Source of the DNA: Streptomyces sp. NBC_01262
GTDB lineage: Bacteria > Actinomycetota > Actinomycetes > Streptomycetales > Streptomycetaceae
Assembly: GCF_036226365.1 (NCBI RefSeq)
Contig: NZ_CP108462.1
Span: 3,700,501-3,764,500, forward strand
Direction: 5' to 3'
Length of the DNA: 64,000 nucleotides
Positions 8,753-16,100 of the stretch are shown here, piece by piece. The first letter of the stretch is position 1, and each line of letters begins with the position of its first letter. The position numbers and the translations under genes were made by a program. Below the pieces are notes generated by a model. The model did not search any database. It saw only the letters and a program-made list of their open reading frames with translations, and was not told the DNA's origin.

Positions 8753-8991
8753 GTCGCAGGGGTGGGGGATTCCGATCCTCAACGCCACCCTCGCGGGCGC
8801 TGCGCTGGCTTCGGGCGGCTGCGCCGGACTCCGTCCGCCGACAATGGACGGGAGGTTCGGGGTCGCAGGGGTGGGGGTCCTGGACGCTCCGCATATTTGT
8901 GTGCGGCATGCCGGGCAAGGCTGCGGACTGGCCGCATGCACGTAAATATGTCGGTCCAGGACCCCCACCCCGGAGGCCCCGGACCGGCACC
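8753..8991 (-). repeat. Long repeat element, copy downstream of echA
   Basis: Read on the minus strand, this 239-bp block is nearly identical to 13868-14106 on the plus strand. It starts about 11 nt after the echA stop codon, in the same orientation relative to its gene as the other copy has to pccE. Confidence 0.85.
8868..8971. repeat. 104-bp palindromic element with perfect 18-bp terminal inverted repeats
   Basis: The ends are GGGGTGGGGGTCCTGGAC and its exact complement. Inside are second AT-rich arms, CATATTT...GTGC and GCAC...AAATATG, separated by a GC-rich loop. It could fold into a long cruciform or RNA hairpin. No target-site duplication was seen. Confidence 0.75.
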
Positions 8992-9001
8992 GGAACCGGA
9001 G

Positions 9002-9814
9002 CTACTCCCCCGGCCACCTCGGCGTACGCCGCTCGTTGAACGCGGCCACACCCTCCGCACGGTCCCCGGAAAAGGCCGTCGCGCGCCACGCCGCGTCCTC
9101 GATCTCAAGCCCGGCCCGCAGTTCGACCCCCTGCCCCAGCCGCAGCGCCCGCTTCGCGGCCCGCAGCCCCACCGGCGAGTTCTCCGCAATACGCGCCGCC
9201 AGCGCAAGCGCCTCCGCCCGGTCCTGGCCCTCCTCGGCCAGCACATCCACCAGCCCCAGCGCCAGCGCCTCCGCCGCCGCCACCCGCCGCCCGGTGAAGA
9301 TCAGCTGCGCGGCCCGAGCCGCCCCCACCCGCCGCGGCAGAAGCTGCGTCCCGCCACCGCCGGGGATCACCCCGACCGACACCTCCGGCAGCCCCACCAC
9401 CGCCGTCGAGTCCGCCACGATCACATCGCACGCGAGTGCCAGCTCGAACCCACCGCCCAGCGCGAAGCCATGCACCGCCGCGATCACCGGCATCGGCAGC
9501 TCCAGCACACCCGTGTACGCGCCCCGCGCGTAAGGCCGCTGCCGCACCAGATCCGCGTCCGTGAACGAATTGCGCTCCTTCAGATCCGCACCCACGCAGA
9601 ACGCCCGCTCATGCGTCGAGCTGAGCACGACCGCGCTGACCCCCCGGTCCTCCGCAAGGGCGGCGCACGCTGCCGCCAGGGCCCGCGCCATGTCCGTCGA
9701 CACCGCGTTCATCGCCTTCGGCCGGTCAAGCACCAGCTCCGCGACCCGGCCACCGTCACCGTCACCGTGCCGCCGTACCGCCACCCACTCGCCGAACCGC
9801 TGTTCCTGGGACAT
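9002..9814 (-). CDS. Enoyl-CoA hydratase/isomerase family protein
   Basis: A 270-aa crotonase-fold enzyme, probably hydrating 2-enoyl-CoA in fatty acid or branched-chain catabolism. The oxyanion-hole segments are visible as CVGADLKER (about residues 65-73) and GFALGGGFELALACD (about 105-119), and the catalytic Glu region as LPEVSVGVIPGGGG. Crotonase paralogues vary in reaction, so the substrate is uncertain. Start choice is hard: GGAGG lies 12 nt from ATG 9814 and only 3 nt from GTG 9823. A 24-bp palindrome lies just upstream. cya ends 15 nt beyond that palindrome on the same strand. Confidence 0.88.
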   Translation of the reverse strand: MSQEQRFGEWVAVRRHGDGDGGRVAELVLDRPKAMNAVSTDMARALAAACAALAEDRGVSAVVLSSTHERAFCVGADLKERNSFTDADLVRQRPYARGAYTGVLELPMPVIAAVHGFALGGGFELALACDVIVADSTAVVGLPEVSVGVIPGGGGTQLLPRRVGAARAAQLIFTGRRVAAAEALALGLVDVLAEEGQDRAEALALAARIAENSPVGLRAAKRALRLGQGVELRAGLEIEDAAWRATAFSGDRAEGVAAFNERRTPRWPGE

Positions 9815-9837
9815 CGCGGCCACCACCCTCCGGGCAT

Positions 9838-9861
9838 GTTGGTTAACGAACGTGAACCAAC
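9838..9861. promoter_or_regulatory. 24-bp palindromic operator upstream of echA
   Basis: Outer arms GTTGGTT and AACCAAC are perfect, and an inner ACG-AA-CGT continues the symmetry. It sits between the echA start and the end of cya, where a TetR-type repressor of echA would bind. Confidence 0.6.
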
Positions 9862-9875
9862 GTACCGGGCCTCAG

Positions 9876-11012
9876 CTAGGGCCTGTCCCGCCGGGTCAGA
9901 AGCCAGGGCTCGACGACACCCAGTCCCCGCACCGGCCGCCGCCACATCGGCTGGAGGGCGAAGCGGTACTTGTCCTCGGAGCCCGGGCTCACGTCGAGCT
10001 CCGAAACAGGAGCGTCACCACTCTCGCCCAGCGCCACAGCCAGCTCGCCGTCGACCAGAACCGCGTCCCGGGGCGCTATCGACGTGAGCCGGCTCGCCAG
10101 ATTCACGGTCGTACCGAAAACGTCGCCCATACGCGTCGTGACCGTCCCGAAGGCCATACCGACCCGCAGGGCGGGCATGGTCTCGTCGCCGGTCATCGTC
10201 TCGATCAGCCGCAGCCCGATCTCGGCTGCCGTCCCAGGGTCATCGGCGACATAAAGAATCTCGTCGCCCAGAGTCTTGATCAGCCGCCCGCCATGGGCAT
10301 GCACCTGATCCGCCGCGGTGGTCTCGAAGGCCTCGACGAGTTCGCCGAGCTCCTCCTCCTCAAGGCGCCGGGTCAGCCGGGTGAACCCGACCAGATCGGC
10401 GAAGCCGACCGCGAGGCGCCGGTCCACGGCCTCCTCGTCGTCGCTTCGCACGACCCGGCTCGTGGCGGCGGCGAGCTGCCGCCGCCAGACGTAGATCAGG
10501 AATTCCTCAAGCTCGGGCAGCAGCAGCTCGACCAGCGGATACGCGACCTCGGCCCGGGTCATGCCCGGCTCGGGCGGCTCGGTCAGCTCCTCCAGGAAGG
10601 AGTCGGTCTGCCACTCGGCGAGCCGGGCCGTGGTCTGCCCGGTGGAGCGGGCGACCTGGATGGCGGTCGGCTCGCTGATGAGCCCGGCCTCGACCAGGCC
10701 GGAGAGGCGCCGCAGGGCGATGACGTCGGCCTCGGTGAGGGCGATGGCCTGACCGATGTCGGCGAAGCCCATCGCGCGCCAGAAGCGGGCGGCGAGCTCC
10801 ACGGAGACACCGGCCGTGCGGGCCGCCCGAAAGGGCGTGTACTGGCGCTCGGCGCCGAGAATCAGCTGCTCCAGGCGCAGCGCGATGGGATCCTCGCCCG
10901 GGGCATGGCCCTGAACCGGGCCGGGGGTATGGCTGAGGTCGTCGCCGGAGGCATCGCCGAGGGCGTCATGATCATCGGCGCCTTCGGCGCCCACCGCGTT
11001 CTCCACGGTCAC
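9876..11012 (-). CDS. cya: Class III adenylate cyclase
   Basis: A 378-aa cytosolic enzyme making cAMP from ATP. Residues about 45-200 form the N-terminal regulatory domain found in actinobacterial cyclases; the catalytic domain covers about 205-365. Metal-binding Asp residues are in [10 protein letters not shown] and [11 protein letters not shown], and the transition-state region NLASRLTS is present. No membrane segment is seen. GTG 11012 follows a GAGGG site. This corresponds to the single Streptomyces Cya, whose cAMP product works with Crp in germination and development. birA lies 72 nt upstream on the same strand. Confidence 0.92.
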   Translation of the reverse strand: MTVENAVGAEGADDHDALGDASGDDLSHTPGPVQGHAPGEDPIALRLEQLILGAERQYTPFRAARTAGVSVELAARFWRAMGFADIGQAIALTEADVIALRRLSGLVEAGLISEPTAIQVARSTGQTTARLAEWQTDSFLEELTEPPEPGMTRAEVAYPLVELLLPELEEFLIYVWRRQLAAATSRVVRSDDEEAVDRRLAVGFADLVGFTRLTRRLEEEELGELVEAFETTAADQVHAHGGRLIKTLGDEILYVADDPGTAAEIGLRLIETMTGDETMPALRVGMAFGTVTTRMGDVFGTTVNLASRLTSIAPRDAVLVDGELAVALGESGDAPVSELDVSPGSEDKYRFALQPMWRRPVRGLGVVEPWLLTRRDRP

Positions 11013-11084
11013 CGCCCGCCCCCTCTTCGGTTCCTTGGGTCGGATGCCGCCTCAACGATACGACAGGTGTGCTGTAGCTCACTC

Positions 11085-11924
11085 TCACACATCGTTGCGC
11101 AGGTGTACGACATCGCCCGCGCCCACCGCCCGCTCGGCGCCGCCGGAGGAGATCACCAGCCTCCCGTCGTCGTCCACGGTCACCGCCGTGCCGGTCACCG
11201 CGTCGCCGCCCGGCAGCTCGGCCCGCACCGCGCGGCCCAGCGTCACGCACCCGGCGGCGTACACCGGCCGCAGCCGGCTGGCCTCGGGGTCGCCGCCGGC
11301 CGTACGCCATTCGCCGTACCAGTCGGCCAGGGAGCGCAGCACGGCCCGCAGCAGCGGATCGCGGTCGGTGCCCTTGGCACCGGCCAGGGCCAGCGAGCCG
11401 GCCGCCGGGACCGGCAGCTCGTCCTCGCGCAGGGACACGTTCAGCCCGATGCCGATGACGACGCCGTCGTCCCCCGCCCGCTCGGCGAGGATCCCGCCGG
11501 TCTTGCGCTCCTCACCGTCCACGGTGACCAGCAGGTCGTTGGGCCACTTCAGCCCGGTGTCGACGCCGCCCGCCCGCGACACCGCCGTGGCGGTCGCGAC
11601 CCCGGCCAGCAGCGGCAGCCAGCCCCAGCGCTCGACGGGCACCCCGGACGGCCGAAGCAGTACGGAGAAGAAGAGCCCCGAGCGCGGCGGCGCCGTCCAC
11701 TGCCGGTCGAGCCGGCCGCGCCCGGCGGACTGCTCCTCGGCGACGAGCACGGCGCCCTCCGCCGCTCCGGCCTTCGCCCGGGCGGCGAGGTCGGAGTTGG
11801 TCGAGCCGGTGCGTTCGACGACCGTCAGTTCGGTCCAGAAGCCGTCCGGGGTGACGATCGCGCGCTGCAGCGCCGCCGCGTTGAGCGGCGGCCGGTCCAG
11901 GTCGGACCAGCGGTTTGAGGTCAT
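11085..11924 (-). CDS. birA: Biotin-[acetyl-CoA carboxylase] ligase
   Basis: A 279-aa ligase that attaches biotin to the carboxylase carrier domain, here logically that of accA2 at 16-18 kb. The biotinoyl-AMP binding loop is GRGRLDRQW (about residues 68-76) and the conserved KWPNDLL follows near 125. There is no N-terminal winged-helix domain, so unlike E. coli BirA it is not a repressor. ATG 11924 has GGG about 8 nt upstream; GTG 11933 is possible. It diverges from pccB, placing the ligase beside the enzyme system it activates. Confidence 0.92.
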   Translation of the reverse strand: MTSNRWSDLDRPPLNAAALQRAIVTPDGFWTELTVVERTGSTNSDLAARAKAGAAEGAVLVAEEQSAGRGRLDRQWTAPPRSGLFFSVLLRPSGVPVERWGWLPLLAGVATATAVSRAGGVDTGLKWPNDLLVTVDGEERKTGGILAERAGDDGVVIGIGLNVSLREDELPVPAAGSLALAGAKGTDRDPLLRAVLRSLADWYGEWRTAGGDPEASRLRPVYAAGCVTLGRAVRAELPGGDAVTGTAVTVDDDGRLVISSGGAERAVGAGDVVHLRNDV

Positions 11925-12005
11925 GTGGCCCACCCTACGAGCGGCAGTGTGTCGAACGCCGCACTGCTCGCCGAGCAGTCGCGCCGTTACGCTACGAAAA
12001 CAGGG

Positions 12006-12019
12006 TTACTCGCCAGTCA
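12006..12019. promoter_or_regulatory. Possible operator upstream of pccB
   Basis: TTACTCGCCAGTCA, an imperfect palindrome with TACT / AGTC half-sites separated by four bases, 36 bp before the pccB start. A related sequence lies upstream of accA2. Confidence 0.35.
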
Positions 12020-12054
12020 AATGCGACCCGACGAGAGCAGGAGAGCCGCCTCCC

Positions 12055-13629
12055 ATGGCCGAGCCGCAGTACGACATCCACACCACCGCTGGCAAGCTCG
12101 CCGACCTCCGCCACCGTATCGAGGAGGCGACGCACGCCGGCTCCGCCCGTGCGGTGGAGAAGCAGCACGCCAAGGGCAAGCTCACCGCCCGCGAGCGGAT
12201 CGAACTGCTCCTGGACGAGGGCTCCTTCGTGGAGCTGGACGAACTCGCCCGGCACCGCTCCACCAACTTCGGGCTCGAAAAGACCCGCCCGTACGGCGAC
12301 GGCGTCGTCACCGGCTACGGCACGGTCGACGGCCGCCCGGTCGCCGTCTTCTCCCAGGACTTCACCGTCTTCGGCGGCGCCCTCGGCGAGGTCTACGGCC
12401 AGAAGATCGTCAAGGTCATGGACTGGGCCCTGAAGAACGGCTGCCCGGTCATCGGCATCAACGACTCCGGCGGCGCCCGCATCCAGGAGGGCGTCAGCGC
12501 GCTCGGCCTGTACGGCGAGATCTTCCGCCGCAACACGCACGCCTCCGGCGTCATCCCGCAGATCTCGCTGATCGTGGGGCCCTGCGCGGGCGGCGCGGTG
12601 TACTCGCCGGCCATCACCGACTTCGTGGTCATGGTCGACCAGACCTCCCACATGTTCATCACCGGCCCGGACGTCATCAAGACGGTGACCGGCGAGGACG
12701 TCGGCTTCGAGGAGCTCGGCGGCGCCCGCGCCCACAACTCGGTCTCCGGCGTCGCCCACCACATGGCGGGCGACGAGAAGGACGCCATCGAGTACGTCAA
12801 GGCGCTCCTGTCCTACCTGCCCAGCAACAACCTCGAAGAGCCCCCGGCGTACGCGGGGGAGCCCGACGACCTGGCGCCGGACCCCGATCTGGACACGCTC
12901 ATCCCGGACTCGGCCAACCAGCCCTACGACATGCACAAGGTCATCGAGCATGTCCTGGACGACGCCGAATTCCTGGAGACCCAGGCCCTGTTCGCACCCA
13001 ACATCCTCACCGGCTTCGGCCGGATCGAGGGCCGCCCGGTCGGCGTCGTCGCCAACCAGCCGATGCAGTTCGCCGGCTGCCTCGACATCGACGCGAGCGA
13101 GAAGGCGGCCCGCTTCGTGCGGACCTGCGACAGCTTCAACGTCCCCGTCATCACCTTCGTGGACGTCCCCGGCTTCCTCCCCGGCGTCGACCAGGAGCAC
13201 ACCGGCATCATCCGGCGCGGCGCCAAGCTCATCTACGCGTACGCGGAAGCCACGGTTCCGCTGATCACGGTCATCACGCGGAAGGCCTTCGGCGGCGCCT
13301 ACGACGTCATGGGCTCCAAGCACCTGGGCGCCGACCTCAACCTCGCCTGGCCGACGGCCCAGATCGCCGTCATGGGCGCCCAGGGCGCGGTCAACATCCT
13401 GCACCGGCGTGAGCTCGGCGAGGCCGAGAACCCGGAGGCGCGGCGGGCCGAGCTCATGGCCGCGTACGAGGACACCCTGCTCAACCCGTACGTCGCGGCC
13501 GAGCGCGGGTATGTCGACGCGGTGATCGTGCCGTCCGAGACCCGGGCGCATCTCGTCAAGGCGCTGCGCACGCTGAAGAACAAGCGCGAGAGCCTGCCCC
13601 CGAAGAAGCACGGCAACATTCCCCTCTAA
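12055..13629 (+). CDS. pccB: Propionyl-CoA carboxylase beta subunit (carboxyltransferase)
   Basis: A 524-aa carboxyltransferase subunit that moves CO2 from carboxybiotin to acyl-CoA, giving methylmalonyl-CoA for polyketide and odd-chain metabolism. Both crotonase-like halves are present, with oxyanion-hole glycines in [10 protein letters not shown] and [13 protein letters not shown]. The specificity residue is Asp417 in GGAYD, matching Asp422 of S. coelicolor PccB, which favours propionyl-CoA over acetyl-CoA. An AGGAGA site precedes ATG 12055. It partners with AccA2 downstream and with the small epsilon subunit 27 nt after its stop. Confidence 0.95.
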   Translation: MAEPQYDIHTTAGKLADLRHRIEEATHAGSARAVEKQHAKGKLTARERIELLLDEGSFVELDELARHRSTNFGLEKTRPYGDGVVTGYGTVDGRPVAVFSQDFTVFGGALGEVYGQKIVKVMDWALKNGCPVIGINDSGGARIQEGVSALGLYGEIFRRNTHASGVIPQISLIVGPCAGGAVYSPAITDFVVMVDQTSHMFITGPDVIKTVTGEDVGFEELGGARAHNSVSGVAHHMAGDEKDAIEYVKALLSYLPSNNLEEPPAYAGEPDDLAPDPDLDTLIPDSANQPYDMHKVIEHVLDDAEFLETQALFAPNILTGFGRIEGRPVGVVANQPMQFAGCLDIDASEKAARFVRTCDSFNVPVITFVDVPGFLPGVDQEHTGIIRRGAKLIYAYAEATVPLITVITRKAFGGAYDVMGSKHLGADLNLAWPTAQIAVMGAQGAVNILHRRELGEAENPEARRAELMAAYEDTLLNPYVAAERGYVDAVIVPSETRAHLVKALRTLKNKRESLPPKKHGNIPL

Positions 13630-13656
13630 GGCAAGGCTTAAGGAGCGTGCGCTGAC

Positions 13657-13866
13657 ATGGTCATAAAGGTCGAGCGGGGCAACCCGACCCCCGAGGAGCT
13701 CGCCGCCGTCGTCGCCCTCGTCCAGGCGCGGGCCGCGGCCGCCGCCACCGGTGCCACCGACGGCCCTCACTCGCTTGACGAGTGGGCCGACCCGGCCCGC
13801 AACGTCCCCACCCGTGCGCTTCACCCTGGCGGGGGTGCTTGGCGGGCCACGTACTGGCCGCGCTGA
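13657..13866 (+). CDS. pccE: Acyl-CoA carboxylase epsilon subunit
   Basis: A 69-aa protein of the actinobacterial acyl-CoA carboxylase epsilon family, which stimulates the alpha-beta complex. Typical features are the start IKVERGNPTPEELAAVVAL, a variable Ala-rich middle, and an ending with W-R near WRATYWPR. AAGGAG lies about 11 nt before ATG. It is the last gene of the pccB operon; a long repeat element begins 2 nt after its stop codon. Confidence 0.92.
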   Translation: MVIKVERGNPTPEELAAVVALVQARAAAAATGATDGPHSLDEWADPARNVPTRALHPGGGAWRATYWPR

Positions 13867-13867
13867 C

Positions 13868-14106
13868 GGTGCCGGTCCGGGGCCTCCGGGGTGGAGGTCC
13901 TGGACCGACATATTTACGTGCATGGCGGGCAGTTCGCTGCCTTGCCCGGCATGCCGCACACAAATATGCGGAGCGTCCAGAACCCCCACCCCTGCGACCC
14001 CGGCCCTCCCGTCCGTTGCCGACGGACGGAGTCCGGCGCAGCCGCCCGAAGCCAGCGCAGCGCCCGCGAGGGTGGCGTTGAGGATCGGAATCCCCCACCC
14101 CTGCGA
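13868..14106 (+). repeat. Long repeat element, copy downstream of pccE
   Basis: Nearly identical to the reverse complement of 8753-8991, with scattered substitutions and a more diverged 15-20 bp loop near 13925-13945. It contains the palindromic element at 13888-13992. Confidence 0.85.
13888..13992. repeat. 105-bp palindromic element, second copy
   Basis: Same layout as 8868-8971, but its terminal inverted repeats match at only 16 of 18 positions. The AT-rich inner arms (CATATTTACGTGC and GCACACAAATATG) are kept while the loop between them has changed, which suggests that the stem is what is preserved. Confidence 0.7.
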
Positions 14107-14337
14107 CCCCGGCCCTCCCGTCCGTTGCCGACGGACGGAATCCGGCGCAGCCGCCCGAAGCCAGCGCAGCGCCCGCGAGGGTGGCGTTGAGGATCGGAAT
14201 CCCCCACCCCTGCGACCCCGGCCCTCCCGTCCGTTGCCGACGGACGGAATCCGGCGCAGCCGCCCGAAGCCAGCGCAGCGCCCGCGAGGGTGGCGTTGAG
14301 GATCGGAATCCCCCACCCCTGCGACCCCGGCCCTCCG
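13992..14337 (+). repeat. 109-bp tandem repeat array (3 units plus fragment)
   Basis: Units begin at 13992, 14101 and 14210 with CTGCGACCCCGGCCCTCCCG; a truncated fourth begins at 14319. The exact period is 109 bp. Each unit carries an internal inverted repeat (CCGTCCGTTGCCGACGGACGG). Units 2 and 3 appear identical. The left region keeps a single unit with the same 109-bp period. Confidence 0.9.
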
Positions 14338-14370
14338 GTACGTCTGTGGCTTCCCGGCGTTGTGGGTCAC

Positions 14371-14445
14371 CAATTCAGCCCGTCCGGCGTTTGAGGACAC
14401 GCCCGAAGGGCGTTCGGGGTCCGGGGCGGAGCCCCGGCGTCCGGG
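14371..14445. repeat. Common Streptomyces intergenic repeat (REP-like)
   Basis: The sequence around TTCAGCCCGTCCGGCGTTTG followed by GCCCGAAGGGC and a GGGGTCCGGGGCGGAGCCCC hairpin is one I recognise as scattered through many Streptomyces genomes. Confidence 0.65.
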
Positions 14446-14486
14446 GTGCCGGCGGGCGGGGCGTTACCGGAGGAAATAGGTCCGCA

Positions 14487-14506
14487 CCTGAGTACCCGTA
14501 CTCAGG
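14487..14506. promoter_or_regulatory. Perfect palindrome upstream of small membrane protein
   Basis: CCTGAGTAC-CC-GTACTCAGG, 9-bp arms with a 2-bp centre, 34 bp before the start codon of the 43-aa gene. It looks like an operator; the regulator is unknown. Confidence 0.5.
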
Positions 14507-14539
14507 CGCGGGGTGTTACCGGGGCGCAACCTTGGGGAC

Positions 14540-14671
14540 ATGTTGTGGTCGGATCCGCCGGAAGAGCCCCCAGAGGAGATGCGCCAGGCGCAGAGGATGA
14601 TGCGCCGCGCGATCCTGCTCATCGCGCTGGCCATGCCGATCATCATGCTGATCGTGGGGTGGCCGTTCTGA
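14540..14671 (+). CDS. Small single-pass membrane protein (43 aa)
   Basis: ATG 14540 opens a 43-codon frame: an acidic/proline-rich start ([16 protein letters not shown]), a basic MMRR stop-transfer flank, then one hydrophobic helix ([20 protein letters not shown]). TGGGGA lies close upstream. The gene ends 13 nt before maf, so the two may be co-transcribed. The N-terminal cytosolic charge followed by a helix to the C terminus predicts an anchored peptide of unknown function. Confidence 0.65.
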   Translation: MLWSDPPEEPPEEMRQAQRMMRRAILLIALAMPIIMLIVGWPF

Positions 14672-14684
14672 GGGGGTCATTACG

Positions 14685-15302
14685 ATGGCGCCCATGACGA
14701 ATCCCGCTCCCCGCCGCCCTGTCGTTCTCGCTTCCGCCTCGCCCGCGCGTCTGGGGCTGCTGCGGCAGGCGGGGCTGGATCCGAGGGTCATCGTGAGCGG
14801 GGTCGACGAGGAGGCCATCACCGCGCCGACGCCGGGCGAGCTGGCCCGGGTCCTGGCGGAGGCGAAGGCGGATGTGGTGGCGGGGCTGCTGTCGGACGGC
14901 GAGTTGGTGATCGGCTGCGATTCGGTTCTGGAGCTCGACGGGCAGGCTTACGGAAAGCCCGCCGATGCCGAAGAGGCCACGGCCCGCTGGAAGTCCATGC
15001 GGGGGCGCGAGGGCATCCTCCAGACCGGGCATTGCGTGATCGACCTCGCCAGCGGGCGGCGGGTGTCGGCGACGGCGTCGACCGTGGTGCGGTTCGGTAC
15101 CCCCGATGACGCCGAGATCGCGGCGTACGTCGCCTCGGGCGAACCGCTCAGCGTGGCGGGCGCCTTCACCCTGGACGGCCGGTCGGCGCCTTTTCTTGAC
15201 GGCATCGACGGCGACCACGGGAATGTCGTGGGCCTTTCGCTCCCGTTGCTGCGGCGGCTGCTGGCCGATCTGGGGGTACGGATCACCGACCTGTGGGTCT
15301 AG
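14685..15302 (+). CDS. maf: Maf-family nucleoside triphosphate pyrophosphatase
   Basis: A 205-aa house-cleaning enzyme that hydrolyses non-canonical or modified nucleoside triphosphates to monophosphates. The start [15 protein letters not shown] is the Maf signature; the conserved [11 protein letters not shown] and later [17 protein letters not shown] blocks are present. AGGGGG lies 8 nt before ATG 14685. Its stop codon overlaps that of the convergent membrane protein gene within a single CTAG. Confidence 0.93.
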   Translation: MAPMTNPAPRRPVVLASASPARLGLLRQAGLDPRVIVSGVDEEAITAPTPGELARVLAEAKADVVAGLLSDGELVIGCDSVLELDGQAYGKPADAEEATARWKSMRGREGILQTGHCVIDLASGRRVSATASTVVRFGTPDDAEIAAYVASGEPLSVAGAFTLDGRSAPFLDGIDGDHGNVVGLSLPLLRRLLADLGVRITDLWV

Positions 15303-15739
15303 GCGGGAGCCGACGCGGCGGGACCGGGCTCGTCGTCGGCGGGGGTGGCGGGGGTGGTGCCGTACATGAAGAGGCTGAGCACGACGAGCGCGAAGATCAC
15401 CATCATGAGTCCGTAGGCCGGCCAGCCGACCAGCCCCACGACTGCGGCGCCCAGGACGACGTGCAGCACCGCGGCCGAGATGAGCAGCAGCCGTCCCAGC
15501 CGTCCCGGGGCGCGGTCGTGGAGGGCCGTGCGGGCCAGCACCACCGCGCAGCAGATCAGGAAGACCGCGATCAGGCCCCCGGCCACCCATGCGCCGGCGG
15601 CCATGGCGGCGGGGTCGAGCCCGGCGAGGGACATGGACTGGTGGCGCACGGCGAGGCCCATCACCCAGTTGATGAAGGCGAGTCCGAACGCCTCCAGGAC
15701 CAGCACCACCGCTGCCGTCGCGGCCACGCCTCGTCGCAT
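15299..15739 (-). CDS. Four-helix integral membrane protein
   Basis: A 146-aa protein with four predicted transmembrane segments at about residues 8-28, 48-70, 84-103 and 108-127, and a Pro/Ala-rich acidic C-terminal tail. The loop after helix 2 has [15 protein letters not shown] do not recognise a function. It is convergent to maf with overlapping stops, leaving no room for an intergenic terminator. Confidence 0.75.
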   Translation of the reverse strand: MRRGVAATAAVVLVLEAFGLAFINWVMGLAVRHQSMSLAGLDPAAMAAGAWVAGGLIAVFLICCAVVLARTALHDRAPGRLGRLLLISAAVLHVVLGAAVVGLVGWPAYGLMMVIFALVVLSLFMYGTTPATPADDEPGPAASAPA

Positions 15740-16100
15740 GATGCCCCCTATTACCGCCAGTACCCCGCATCGCGAACGCTACTAACGGGTAGGTGCTGCG
15801 GCAAGAGTTCGGACAGCACCACCCTTACGGGGCGGTGATCGGGCAAAGTTTTCCCCGTGGCTTCGTGGAGTTCCCACAAATGGGAAGCCCCGTCGGCCAC
15901 GGTGGTGCGCAGAGATCCACCTCACTAAAGCGTGGTGCAACCGACCGGAGATATACGGCCGTAGCGTGGAATTACGCGGCAATCCGACACTGTTGCCGTG
16001 TCCGGATCACCCTCCGTGTGGGCAAGCTCACCACTGGGGGCGCCTCGGCACGAAGTGTCACCAGTGCCTAAACTCGGCTTGTTTCAAGGAGGGAGCCATC
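15740..16100. promoter_or_regulatory. Control region upstream of accA2
   Basis: A 361-base gene-free stretch. It holds CTACT-AACG-GGTAG (15779-15792) and TTACCGCCAGTA (about 15751-15762), which resemble the site before pccB, a TTCCCA-CAAA-TGGGAA palindrome (15871-15886), and a TAAACT -10 element (16069-16074) leading into an AAGGAGGGAG ribosome site. Confidence 0.5.

Larger units (their letters stand above)
8467..9001. repeat. Gene-free repeat region downstream of echA
   Basis: This 535-base interval has no credible gene. It contains the left copy of a long inverted repeat (8753-8991), a palindromic 104-bp element (8868-8971), and decayed further units marked by GGGTCGCAGGGGTG at about 8679, 8752 and 8861. 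The outer fragment (about 8650-8680, CCACAGACG...) also matches the far side of the right copy near 14340-14360. Confidence 0.75.
13867..14539. repeat. Gene-free repeat region downstream of pccE
   Basis: This roughly 670-base interval holds the right copy of the long repeat, three tandem 109-bp units plus a fragment, a common Streptomyces intergenic repeat (14371-14445) and a short perfect palindrome (14487-14506). The open frames crossing it simply translate the repeats. Confidence 0.8.

Noticed and set aside
8551..9039. Several 100-180-codon frames between the GGDEF gene and echA
   Set aside because: All cross the inverted repeat and lack start signals.
8992..13867. The repeat-flanked segment as a composite transposon
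   Set aside because: No transposase or target duplication, and the enclosed genes are core Streptomyces metabolism in the expected order.
13751..14299. Open frames encoding repeated Arg/Pro/Ser peptides
   Set aside because: They translate the 109-bp array in several frames; no ribosome site or conserved start.
11992..14400. 802-codon minus-strand frame opposite pccB and through the repeats
   Set aside because: Shadow of pccB joined to translated tandem repeats; the repeated peptide simply mirrors the 109-bp DNA period.
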